64,000 bases of DNA, from assembly GCA_963995525.1 (NCBI GenBank), contig OZ023213.1, forward strand, positions 41,338,276-41,402,275, written 5' to 3'. The stretch is from Escarpia spicata. Taxonomy: Eukaryota > Annelida > Polychaeta > Sabellida > Siboglinidae. A model generated the notes under the pieces. It saw only the letters and a program-made list of their open reading frames with translations. It was not told the origin of the DNA and ran no database searches. Below are positions 20,933-33,032 of the stretch, in pieces; the first letter of the stretch is position 1; each line of letters opens with the position of its first letter. The position numbers and the translations under genes are program-made.

Positions 20933-22992
20933 ATGGATCTTGCTCAATTGATTGAGTTAGGCGAGAAGTTAGGGTTAACAGGTCCCGAACTTCAGGCATT
21001 TGTTCGCGATGAACAAGGAACCGCCCGGGCTGAGCGACAGGCCGCTCGCGAGGCGGAGAAAGAGAGGCTCTAGGCCGAGCTCCGAGAAAAGTAGGCGGCA
21101 AGGCAGGCCGATATGGAGATACGCGCGAGTGAAATGGAGCATGAAGAAAAGATGGCCAGGCTCCACAACGAGGCTACGACCGTAGAGAACCGAGATTCGG
21201 TGAGTAATGCTTCAGCCATTACTAAGGGAATCCGTAGTCCTCCGTTACCCTGTTTTAACGAAGACAAGGATTCGATTGATGTATATCTCCAGCGATTTGA
21301 AAGATATGCTGAAAACCAGGGTTGGGAGCGTGAGAATTACGCTATATTTCTGAGCGCATTGTTATCCAGTCATGCACTGGAAGTTTATTCCCGTTCCCCA
21401 ATTTCCGTGGCCAACGATTATGACCAGTAAAGCAAGCATTGCTAGGATGGTACCGACTGACTGTAGGCGATTTTCGTAAGAAGCTTTACACCTGTTCTCT
21501 AAATTCGACCGAAACAGTGTCGCAGTATTTTGCTCGTATGGAGCATTATTTGACTCAGTGGATTTCTTAGTCAAACATTAATGAGTCTTGAGTCTTTCGA
21601 GGGTCTTAAGGAACTCATTCTGAGAAAGCAATTCTTGTTTATGTGCCCTAGGGAACTGTCCGTGTTTCTGAGAGAACACAAACCGATGGGGAAAGAGAAT
21701 TTGTTTAGAGTTGGTGAGAACATTTACAGATGCCCATTCATCATATGGTAAACGGGAAAATCGTAGAGACCGAGTCCGACCCACTCTCGTCCCTTCACCC
21801 GTCCCGAAAAGTAGGTCAGGGGAGGGGAGATACCCTATTTCTAGCCCTACCCTGCGGCCCGTTCCTCCGACGCGTACATGTTTCCTTTGTAATCGGCCAG
21901 GTCACATCGCGAGACAGTGTACAGTGGGAGTGCAGAATAGGAATCCTCCACCGCAAAGGATGAAACCAGTGGTTGAGAATTGTGCAGTTGTGCTAAACCA
22001 GAATTCCCCTAGTCACCAATGTCCTGTGGGTGGGACTGATGTCACGTTGCAATGTGGATGTAAGATCCCCGTAATTGCTAGTGCTTGTGCACAACATGAC
22101 TACAGTTGTAACTTACCGGTTGTAGAGGGGTATGTGGGGAGATCCCCAGTGAAAGTACTACGCGACAGCGGGTGTAACGGAGTCGTTGTACGACGTAGCC
22201 TAGTTCCGGAAGATCAGTTAACTGGGAAAACCAGTCTCTATGCTGATGGACCGATCCGTCATTGAAGTCCCGACTGCCCGGTGCTATGTGAGAGTTCTCA
22301 CATAGTTCTCACATAGGGCTTCAATTTCTCCTGTGAAATTGAAGCCCTATGTCTAAACAACCCCGTTTATGATTTAGTAATTGGCAATGTTGATGAACTA
22401 AATTTGCCCTGTTCCGATAACAGTGAAGGTTCTCCTTTTCGAGTAACCAAGTCAGATAGTGTCCCCGTTACAGTTGAGGCCCCTTTGAATGACACCCCAA
22501 TCACTGGTTGTGCTGTAGAAACCCGTGCTCAACGGGAGCGCCTTTCCAACCCACAAAACCTTTGATAGTGCCTCAAGTTGTTGGTGCGATGATTTCTTGA
22601 GAGTGCAAAAGGGGGATGAGACCTTGAAGAAATGCTTTGATTCGGCTGAAGAGACTAAAGGGAAACCTAAGGGAAAACAAACAAGTCAATTCGTGATCAA
22701 AAGGGGGCTGCTTTATTGTCTGTATCATTCGCGCGAAACCGTTCATCCGACTTCTCGATCGTTTGCGACAGGGCAAGACCTCTCGATCGAATTCGTAGCG
22801 GCCGGCGGTAAGCGTCTACTGCCCGGCTTCGTCTTCCAGTTGTACGAAGGCAATCGTCAAGTGCCCGGCATCATCACTCGTGCGGCCGAGATACACCGTT
22901 CTAATTGTGTTCTGAGCTCGGCGTCTCGACTTCAACGAATGTTCGTATATATTCGAGATGGGACTAGCCCAGTGTCAATGTGTATTTTCTGA
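20933..22992 (+). pseudogene. gag-pro: gag-pro remnant, unit 5
   Basis: Lesions are as in U3, including the early TAG and 7-bp duplication. The zinc knuckle is at 21879-21920, preceded by a private Pro-to-Thr change. DSG is at 22164-22172, the hairpin at 22311-22352 and the terminal frame 22525-22992. Confidence 0.75.
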
Positions 22993-23122
22993 TTGAATGT
23001 ATCTATTATTTGCTGTATTATGATTGGTAGTTATCTGTGTTTTGAAGTGAGGTATTTTTACCCTTGAAGTATTCACATATATATGTATATATGTGTGTGT
23101 GTTGTAACAGATTACTGTAATG

Positions 23123-23498
23123 AGAGTCCGCGATGACTAGCTTATACTGTGTATTTATATTATGGAGGTTATTCTTAAATAACACTTGGCGCCTAGTGTA
23201 TGATCGTGTAGCGGTATAATCCACCTTAGAAAGGAAGTGGAATTTGATAATCGAAAGACTCAGTGTTATTGTTTATGTTCTATTAAGATTTGATTACGGG
23301 ATTTCTTTATTCTGTTTATTTTGTTAATCGAGATATTTACCAAAAGAAAGATAACTTGTAATAAAGTTTATTAAATTTTCCTCGTTCTTGGTCGCTTGTT
23401 CACGAAAACCGTTCTTTCTCATATGCGTTGACCTTGATATATAAGAACCCTACTAGACTGAGCCATCTAGTGTACGGAGACCTCGCTAATCCGAGACA
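23123..23498 (+). repeat. Short-unit LTR, unit 5/unit 6 junction
   Basis: 376 bp with A-like start and B-like end; shares GGAGGTTATTC with the U3 LTR only. Confidence 0.85.
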
Positions 23499-24137
23499 TA
23501 ATTGGGGGCTCGTACGCGGGATTCCGGCGAGGGGGAAATTAAAATAACACCTTCGGTCAACGCTATGAATTGCGGGTAACACGTGACGGCAACATAGAAC
23601 ATGCCTGAGAACTTAGCTGCACTCTGGTTCCGTGGAATGTCAGCGTTGTTCCGTGGCTAAAGACGAAACCTACATCTATTCCAGTAGCTGTAGTGTAGGG
23701 TAATTCACATGCCCCTTGTCGGTTCTGCCCGGACTTAATTCTGAGTCCCATATGTCTCGTTATATTTATAGTGTGTCATTCACGTTTTGAGGCATCAGAC
23801 TTGTTTATTGCAGCAGTAAAGGACCATGAATTAATCGTATAATTATTGTAAGTAGGAGCTTTGTTATTTTTCAGCTGTACGAGGAAGTTGAATTACTTGT
23901 TGCATTTGCCGAGTTGGCAGTGGACAGATTAGTCCCACAGAATGTCCGTGTGTTGATAGTTGACACGGCGTGGTTGAAATCGAATAGTGGTTTCATTATT
24001 CCAGTCTTATGAGAAGATTGGGTGGAGTATTGTAGCGTAGCTAACACTTTTGTGGTTTACAGGTGGTTGACCTTTTGTATTACTTAAACGTGATATCCGT
24101 TTAGTGATTATTTCGTGTGTTGCACTAGTTTGCAAAC

Positions 24138-26193
24138 ATGGATCTTGCTCAATTGATTGAGTTAGGCGAGAAGTTAGGGTTAACAGGTCCCGAACTTCAG
24201 GCATTTGTTCGCGATGAACAAGGAACCGCCCGGGCTGAGCGACAGGCCGCTCGCGAGGCGGAGAAAGAGAGGCTCTAGGCCGAGCTCCGAGAAAAGTAGG
24301 CGGCAAGGCAGGCCGATATGGAGATACGCGCGAGTGAAATGGAGCATGAAGAAAAGATGGCCAGGCTCCACAACGAGGCTACGACCGTAGAGAACCGAGA
24401 TTCGGTGAGTAATGCTTCAGCCATTACTAAGGGAATCCGTAGTCCTCCGTTACCCTGTTTTAACGAAGACAAGGATTCGATTGATGTATATCTCCAGCGA
24501 TTTGAAAGATATGCTGAAAACCAGGGTTGGGAGCGTGAGAATTACGCTATATTTCTGAGCGCATTGTTATCCAGTCATGCACTGGAAGTTTATTCCCGTT
24601 CCCCAATTTCCGTGGCCAACGATTATGACCAGTAAAGCAAGCATTGCTAGGATGGTACCGACTGACTGTAGGCGATTTTCGTAAGAAGCTTTACACCTGT
24701 TCTCTAAATTCGACCGAAACAGTGTCGCAGTATTTTGCTCGTATGGAGCATTATTTGACTCAGTGGATTTCTTTGTCAAACATTAATGAGTCTTTCGAGG
24801 GTCTTAAGGAACTCATTCTGAGAAAGCAATTCTTGTTTATGTGCCCTAGGGAACTGTCCGTGTTTCTGAGAGAACACAAACCGATGGGGAAAGAGAATTT
24901 GTTTAGAGTTGGTGAGAACATTTACAGATGCCCATTCATCATATGGTAAACGGGAAAATCGTAGAGACCGAGTCCGACCCACTCTCGTCCCTTCACCCGT
25001 CCCGAAAAGTAGATCAGGGGAGGGGAGATACCCTATTTCTAGCCCTACCCTGCGGCCCGTTCCTCCGCCGCGTACATGTTTCCTTTGTAATCGGCCAGGT
25101 CACATCGCGAGACAGTGTACAGTGGGAGTGCAGAATAGGAATCCTCCACCGCAAAGGATGAAACCAGTGGTTGAGAATTGTGCAGTTGTGCTAAACCAGA
25201 ATTCCCCTAGTCACCAATGTCCTGTGGGTGGGACTGATGTCACGTTGCAATGTGGATGTAAGATCCCCGTAATTGCTAGTGCTTGTGCACAACATGACTA
25301 CAGTTGTAACTTACTGGTTGTAGAGGGGTATGTGGGGAGATCCCCAGTGAAAGTACTACGCGACAGCGGGTGTAACGGAGTCGTTGTACGACGTAGCCTA
25401 GTTCCGGAAGATCAGTTAACTGGGAAAACCAGTCTCTATGCTGATGGACCGATCCGTCATTGAAGTCCCGACTGCCCTGTGCTATGTGAGAGGAGTTCTC
25501 ACATAGTTCTCACATAGGGCTTCAATTTCTCCTGTGAAATTGAAGCCCTATGTCTAAACAACCCCGTTTATGATTTAGTAATTGGCAATGTTGATGAACT
25601 AAATTTGCCCTGTTCCGATAACAGTGAAGGTTCTCCTTTTCGAGTAACCAAGTCAGATAGTGTCCCCGTTACAGTTGAGGCCCCTTTGAATGACACCCCA
25701 ATCACTGGTTGTGCTGTAGAAACCCGTGCTCAACGGGAGCGCCTTTCCAACCCACAAAACCTTTGATAGTGCCTCAAGTTGTTGGTGCGATGATTTCTTG
25801 AGAGTGCAAAAGGGGGATGAGACCTTGAAGAAATGCTTTGATTCGGCTGAAGAGACTAAAGGGAAACCTAAGGGAAAACAAACAAGTCAATTCGTGATCA
25901 AAAGGGGGCTGCTTTATTGTCTGTATCATTCGCGCGAAACCGTTCATCCGACTTCTCGATCGTTTGCGACAGGGCAAGACCTCTCGATCGAATTCGTAGC
26001 GGCCGGCGGTAAGCGTCTACTGCCCGGCTTCGTCTTCCAGTTGTACGAAGGCAATCGTCAAGTGCCCGGCTTCATCACTCGTGCGGCCGAGATACACCGT
26101 TCTAATTGTGTTCTGAGCTCGGCGTCTCGACTTCAACGAATGTTCGTATATATTCGAGATAGAACTAGCCCAGTGTCAATGTGTATTTTCTGA
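24138..26193 (+). pseudogene. gag-pro: gag-pro remnant, unit 6
   Basis: Only the lesions common to the array are present, so with U1 it is among the least damaged copies. The second capsid segment is open over 24644-24949, the zinc knuckle is at 25077-25118, DSG at 25362-25370, the hairpin at 25512-25553 and the terminal frame 25726-26193. Confidence 0.75.
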
Positions 26194-26323
26194 TTGAATG
26201 TATCTATTATTTGCTGTATTATGATTGGTAGTTATCTGTGTTTTGAAGTGAGGTATTTTTACCCTTGAAGTATTCACATATATATGTATATATGTGTGTG
26301 TGTTGTAACAGATTACTGTAATG

Positions 26324-26698
26324 AGAGTCCGCGATGACTAGCTTATACTGTGTATTTATATTATGGACGTTATTCTTAAATAACACTTGGCGCCTAGTGT
26401 ATGATCGTGTAGCGGTATAATCCACCTTAGAAAGGAAGTGGAATTTGATAATCGAAAGACTCAGTGTTATTGTTTATGTTCTATTAAGATTTGATTACGG
26501 GATTTCTTTATTCTGTTTATTTTGTTAATCGAGATATTTACCAAAAGAAAGATATCTTGTAATAAAGTTTATTAAATTGTCCTCGTTCTTTGTCGCTTGT
26601 TCACGAAAACCGTTCTTTCTCATATGCGTTGAACTTCATATATATGAACCCTACTAGACTGAGCCATCTAGTGTACGGAGACCTCGATAACCGTGACA
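26324..26698 (+). repeat. LTR-A, unit 6
   Basis: Class-A LTR, 375 bp, with GGACGTTATTC; satellite follows immediately. Confidence 0.85.
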
Positions 26699-28817
26699 TT
26701 GTTATACTAGCGAAATAGTATGCAATAATTTTCAATTGATCAATATTCTGCATTTAATAACGTTTTTAAATGTTCATTACGTCCATAAATGAAAACTAAC
26801 CGTCAGTAAACTTCTAGGCTTCTGTTATTATAAGATATACTGTCATACAAACGAAATATTATGCAATAATTGTCAATTCTTCCATATTCAGACCTTGGCA
26901 ACTTTTTAAATGTCAATTACCTCCTATAAATGAAAACTAACAGTCAGAAAGCGTCTATATTGATGTGGTTGTAAACTGTGCTGTTAGTAAACCGAAATAT
27001 TATGTAATCACTCTGAATTGATCGATATCCAGCATTTAACAACGTTTTTAAATGTTGATCGCGTGATCGTGGTTTCTGTAATTGTAACCTATATTGTTAT
27101 ACAAATGAAAAATTATGCTATAGTTTTCATAAATGAAAACTAACCGTCAGAAAACTTCTAGGTTTCTGCTATACTGTTATAAAAGAGAAACCTTATGCAA
27201 TCACCTCAAATTTATTGATATTCCTCATTTGGCAACGTTTTTAAATGTTGATTACCCCTATAAGTGAAAACTAAACGTCAGAAAATGTCTAGTTTGCTGA
27301 TATTGCAAGATATACTGTCATACAAACCAAACATCATGCTATCATTTTCAATTCATCGATATTCAGACTTTGGCAACGTTCTTTATTATTAATTACCCCT
27401 ATAAATGAAAACTAACCGTCAGAAAACGCCAAGGTTTCTGTTATTGTAAGCTATACTGTCATACATACGAAATATTTTGCTATAATTTTCAATTGATCGA
27501 TATTCTGCATTTAATAACGTTTTTAAATGTTGATCACATCCATAAATGAAAACTAACCGTCAGAACTTCTAGATATGGGTGTTATTGTAAGCTATACTGT
27601 CATAGAAGCGAAATATGTTATCACTCTCAACTGATCGATATTCAACATTTGGCAACGTTTGTAAATGTTGATTATCTCCTATAAATGAAAACTAACCGTC
27701 AGAAAACGTTTAGATTTCTGTTATTGTTATATTCTGTCATACAAACGAAAAATTATGCTATCATTTTCTATTCTTCGATATTCAGACTTTGGCAACGTTT
27801 TTAAATGTTGATCACGTCCATAAATGAAAACTAACCGTCAGAAAACTTGTAGGTTTCTGTTATTGTAAGCTATACTGCCATACAAACGAAATATTATGCA
27901 ATAATTTTCAATTCTTCCATTTTCAGACCTTGGCAACGTTTTTAAATGCCGATTACCTCCTATAAATGAAAACTAACCGTCAGAAAGCGTCTATATTGCT
28001 TTGGTTATAAACTGTGCTGGTAGTAAACCGAAATATTATGTAATCACTCTGAATTGTTCGATATCCAGCATTTGACGTTTTTAAATGTTGATCGCGTGAT
28101 CGTGGTTTCTGTAATTGTAACCTATATTGTTATACAAATGAAACATTATGCTATAGTTTTCATAATTGAAAACTAACCGTCAGAAAACTTCTAGGTTTCT
28201 GCTATACTGTTATAAAAGAGAAACCTTATGCAATCACCTCAAATTTATTGATATTCCTCATTTGGCAACGTTTTTAAATGTTGATTAACCCTATAAGTGA
28301 AAATTAAACGTCAGAAAATGTCTAGTTTGCTGATATTGAAAGATATACTGTCATACAAACCAAACATCATGCTATCTTTTTCAATAGATCGATATTCAGA
28401 CTTTGGCAACGTTCTTTATTATTAATTACCCCTATAAATGAAAACTAACCGTCAGAAAACGCCAAGGTTTCTGTTATTGTAAGCTATACTGTCATACATA
28501 CGAAATATTTTGCTATCATTTTCAATTGATCGATATTCTGCATTTAATAACGTTTTTAAATGTTGATCACGTCCATAAATGAAAACTAACCGTCAGAAAA
28601 CTTGTAGGTTTCTGTTATTGTAAGCTATACTGTCATACAAACGAAATATTATGCAATAATTTTCAATTCTTCCATATTCAGACCTTGGCAACGTTTTTAA
28701 ATGCCGATTACCTTCTATAAATGAAAACTAACCGTCAGAAAGCGTCTATATTGCTTTGGTTATAAACTGTGCTGTTAGTATTGCGAAATATTATTTTATC
28801 ACTCTCAATTGATCGAT
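26699..28817. repeat. ~141-bp satellite array, unit 6
   Basis: 2119 bp, U1-type (TTTAACAACG), with a private TTCAATAGATCG near 28381. Confidence 0.9.
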
Positions 28818-29193
28818 AGAGTCCGCGATGACTAGCTTATACTGTGTATTTATATTATGGAAGTTATTCTTAGATAACACTTGGCGCCTAGTGTATGATC
28901 GTGTAGCGGTATAATCCACCTTAGAAAGGAAGTGGAATTTGATAATCGAAAGACTCAGTGTTATTGTTTATGTTCTATTAAGATTTGATTACGGGATTTC
29001 TTTATTCTGTTTATTTTGTTAATCGAGATATTTACCAAAAGAAAGATAACTTGTAATAAAGTTTATTAAATTTTCCTCGTTCTTGGTCGCTTGTTCACGA
29101 AAACCGTTCTTTCTCATATGCGTTGACCTTGATATATAAGAACCCTACTAGACTGAGCCATCTAGTGTACGGAGACCTCGCTAATCCGAGACA
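28818..29193 (+). repeat. LTR-B, unit 6/unit 7 junction
   Basis: Class-B LTR, 376 bp. It marks the change from the left to the right block of linked variants. Confidence 0.85.
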
Positions 29194-29832
29194 TAATTGG
29201 GGGCTCGTACGCGGGATTCCGGCGAGGGGGAAATTAAAATAACACCTTCGGTCAACGCTATGAATTGCGGGTAACACGTGACGGCAACATAGAACATGCC
29301 TGAGAACTTAGCTGCACTCTGGTTCCGTGGAATGTCAGCGTTGTTCCGTGGCTAGAGACGAAACCTACATCTATTCCAGTAGCTGTAGTGTAGGGTAATT
29401 CACATGCCCCTTGTCGGTTCTGCCCGGACTTAATTCTGAGTCCCATATGTCTCGTTATATTTATAGTGTGTCATTCACGTTTTGAGGCATCAGACTTGTT
29501 TATTGCAGCAGTAAAGGACCATGAATTAATCGTATAATTATTGTAAGTAGGAGCTTTGTTATTTTTCAGCTGTACGAGGAAGTTGAATTACTTGTTGCAT
29601 TTGCCGAGTTGACAGTGGACAGATTAGTCCCACAGAATGTCCGTTTGTTGATAGTTGACACGGCGTGGTTGAAATCGAATAGTGGTTTCATTATTCCAGT
29701 CTTATGAGAAGATTGGGTGGAGTGTTGTAGCGTAGCTAACACTTTTGTGGTTTACAGGTGGTTGACCTTTTGTATTACTTAAACGTGATATCCGTTTAGT
29801 GATTATTTCGTGTGTTGCACTAGTTTGCAAAC

Positions 29833-31887
29833 ATGGATCTTGCTCAATTGATTGAGTTAGGCGAGAAGTTAGGGTTAACAGGTCCCGAACTTCAGGCATT
29901 TGTTCGCGATGAACAAGGAACCGCCCGGGCTGAGAGAAAGGCCGCTCGCGAGGCGGAGAAAGAGAGGCTCTAGGCCGAGCTCCGAGAAAAGTAGGCGGCA
30001 AGGCAGGCCGATATGGAGATACGCGCGAGTGAAATGGAGCATGAAGAAAAGATGGCCAGGCTCCACAACGAGGCTACGACCGTAGAGAACCGAGATTCGG
30101 TGAGTAATGCTTCAGCCATTACTAAGGGAATCCGTAGTCCTCCGTTACCCTGTTTTAACGAAGACAAGGATTCGATTGATGTATATCTCCAGCGATTTGA
30201 AAGATATGCTGAAAACCAGGGTTGGGAGCGTGAGAATTACGCTATATTTCTGAGCGCATTGTTATCCAGTCATGCACTGGAAGTTTATTCCCGTTCCCCA
30301 ATTTCCGTGGCCAACGATTATGACCAGTAAAGCAAGCATTGCTAGGATGGTACCGACTGACTGTAGGCGATTTTCGTAAGAAGCTTTACACCTGTTCTCT
30401 AAATTCGACCGAAACAGTGTCGCAGTATTTTGCTCGTATGGAGCATTATTTGACTCAGTGGATTTCTTTGTCAAACATTAATGAGTCTTTCGAGGGTCTT
30501 AAGGAACTCATTCTGAGAAAGCAATTCTTGTTTATGTGCCCTAGGGAACTGTCCGTGTTTCTGAGAGAACACAAACCGATGGGGAAAGAGAATTTGTTTA
30601 GAGTTGGTGAGAACATTTACAGATGCCCATTCATCATATGGTAAACGGGAAAATCGTAGAGACCGAGTCCGACCCACTCTCGTCCCTTCACCCGTCCCGA
30701 AAAGTAGATCAGGGGAGGGGAGATACCCTATTTCTAGCCCTACCCTGCGGCCCGTTCCTCCGCCGCGTACATGTTTCCTTTGTAATCGGCCAGGTCACAT
30801 CGCGAGACAGTGTACAGTGGGAGTGCAGAATAGGAATCCTCCACCGCAAAGGATGAAACCAGTGGTTGGGAATTGTGCAGTTGTGCTAAACCAGAATTCC
30901 CCTAGTCACCAATGTCCTGTGGGTGGGACTGATGTCACGTTGCAATGTGGATGTAAGATCCCCGTAATTGCTAGTGCTTGTGCACAACATGACTACAGTT
31001 GTAGAGGGGTATGTGGGGAGATCCCCAGTGAAAGTACTACGCGACAGCGGGTGTAACGGAGTCGTTGTACGACGTAGCCTAGTTCCGGAAGATCAGTTAA
31101 CTGGGAAAACGAGTCTTTATGCTGATGGACCGATCCGTCATTGAAGTCCCGACTGCCCGGTGCTATGTGAGAGGAGTTCTCACATAGTTCTCACATAGGG
31201 CTTCAATTTCTCCTGTGAAATTGAAGCCCTATGTCTAAACAACCCCGTTTATGATTTAGTAATTGGCAATGTTGATGAACTAAATTTGCCCTGTTCCGAT
31301 AACAGTGAAGGTTCTCCTTTTCGAGTAACCAAGTCAGATAGTGTCCCCGTTACAGTTGAGGCCCCTTTGAATGACACCCCAATCACTGGTTGTGCTGTAG
31401 AAACCCGTGCTCAACGGGAGCGCCTTTCCAACCCACAAAACCTTTGATAGTGCCTCAAGTTATTGGTGCGAGTATATCCGCCGATGATTTCTTGAGAGTG
31501 CAAAAGGGGGATGAGACCTTGAAGAAATGCTTTGATTCGGCTGAAGAGACTAAAGGGAAACCTAAGGGAAAACAAACAAGTCAATTCGTGATCAAAAGGG
31601 GGCTGCTTTATTGTCTGTATCATTCGCGCGAAACCGTTCATCCGACTTCTCGATCGTTTGCGACAGGGCAAGACCTCTCGATCGAATTCGTAGCGGCCGG
31701 CGGTAAGCGTCTACTGCCCGGCTTCGTCTTCCAGTTGTACGAAGGCAATCGTCAAGTGCCCGGCTTCATCACTCGTGCGGCCGAGATACACCGTTCTAAT
31801 TGTGTTCTGAGCTCGGCGTCTCGACTTCAACGAATGTTCGTATATATTCGAGATGGGACTAGCCCAGTGTCAATGTGTATTTTCTGA
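29833..31887 (+). pseudogene. gag-pro: gag-pro remnant, unit 7 (14-bp protease deletion)
   Basis: The capsid C half is open (30339-30644). The zinc knuckle is at 30772-30813. A 14-bp deletion near 31000, between GTTGTA repeats, shifts the frame so the nucleocapsid frame ends at 31056 and the DSG codons (31043-31051) are out of frame. Near 31471 the unit retains 13 bp that encode part of VIGASISADDF in the terminal frame (31390-31887). That frame is thereby joined more naturally to the pro-RT spacer than in units lacking these bases. Confidence 0.75.
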
Positions 31888-32017
31888 TTGAATGTATCTA
31901 TTATTTGCTGTATTATGATTGGTAGTTATCTGTGTTTTGAAGTGAGGTATTTTTACCCTTGAAGTATTCACATATATATGTATATATGTGTGTGTGTTGT
32001 AACAGATTACTGTAATG

Positions 32018-32393
32018 AGAGTCCGCGATGACTAGCTTATACTGTGTATTTATATTATGGAAGTTATTCTTAAATAACACTTGGCGCCTAGTGTATGATC
32101 GTGTAGCGGTATAATCCACCTTAGAAAGGAAGTGGAATTTGATAATCGAAAGACTCAGTGTTATTGTTTATGTTCTATTAAGATTTGGTTACGGGATTTC
32201 TTTATTCTGTTTATTTTGTTAATCGAGATATTTACCAAAAGAAAGATAACTTGTAATAAAGTTTATTAAATTTTCCTCGTTCTTGGTCGCTTGTTCACGA
32301 AAACCGTTCTTTCTCATATGCGTTGACCTTGATATATAAGAACCCTACTAGACTGAGCCATCTAGTGTACGGAGACCTCGCTAATCCGAGACA
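32018..32393 (+). repeat. Short-unit LTR, unit 7/unit 8 junction
   Basis: 376 bp, with A-like TTAAATAAC start and B-like end; carries GGAAGTTATTC and GATTTGGTTACGG. Confidence 0.85.
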
Positions 32394-33032
32394 TAATTGG
32401 GGGCTCGTACGCGGGATTCCGGCGAGGGGGAAATTAAAATAACACCTTCGGTCAACGCTATGAATTGCGGGTAACACGTGACGGCAACATAGAACATGCC
32501 TGAGAACTTAGCTGCACTCTGGTTCCGTGGAATGTCAGCGTTGTTCCGTGGCTAAAGACGAAACCTACATCTATTCCAGTAGCTGTAGTGTAGGGTAATT
32601 CACATGCCCCTTGTCGGTTCTGCCCGGACTTAATTCTGAGTCCCATATGTCTCGTTATATTTATAGTGTGTCATTCACGTTTTGAGGCATCAGACTTGTT
32701 TATTGCAGCAGTAAAGGACCATGAATTAATCGTATAATTATTGTAAGTAGGAGCTTTGTTATTTTTCAGCTGTACGAGGAAGTTGAATTACTTGTTGCAT
32801 TTGCCGAGTTGGCAGTGGACAGATTAGTCCCACAGAATGTCCGTGTGTTGATAGTTGACACGGCGTGGTTGAAATCGAATAGTGGTTTCATTATTCCAGT
32901 CTTATGAGAAGATTGGGTGGAGTATTGTAGCGTAGCTAACACTTTTGTGGTTTACAGGTGGTTGACCTTTTGTATTACTTAAACGTGATATCCGTTTAGT
33001 GATTATTTCGTGTGTTGCACTAGTTTGCAAAC

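Larger units (their letters stand above)
20306..23510 (+). mobile_element. Unit 5 (short, 3205 bp)
   Basis: Near-twin of U3, with the same length, 3-bp hairpin loss and GGCATCATCACTCG. Private changes include GTAGGTCAGG near 21811 and CCTCCGACGCG near 21864. U5-U6 parallels U3-U4 as a short-long dimer. Confidence 0.9.
23511..29205 (+). mobile_element. Unit 6 (long, 5695 bp)
   Basis: Lacks the GAGTCTT duplication. Shares TTACTGG and the satellite TTTAACAACG with U1, but has GCTAA in the leader because it follows a short unit. It is the last long unit of the left block. Confidence 0.9.
29206..32405 (+). mobile_element. Unit 7 (short, 3200 bp), first unit of duplicated trimer
   Basis: Carries leader variants GTTGACAGTGG, GTCCGTTTG and GAGTGTTG, shared with U10, U13, U14 and U15. 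Relative to the 3201-bp short base it has a 14-bp loss in the protease region and keeps 13 bp that most other units lack. Confidence 0.9.
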
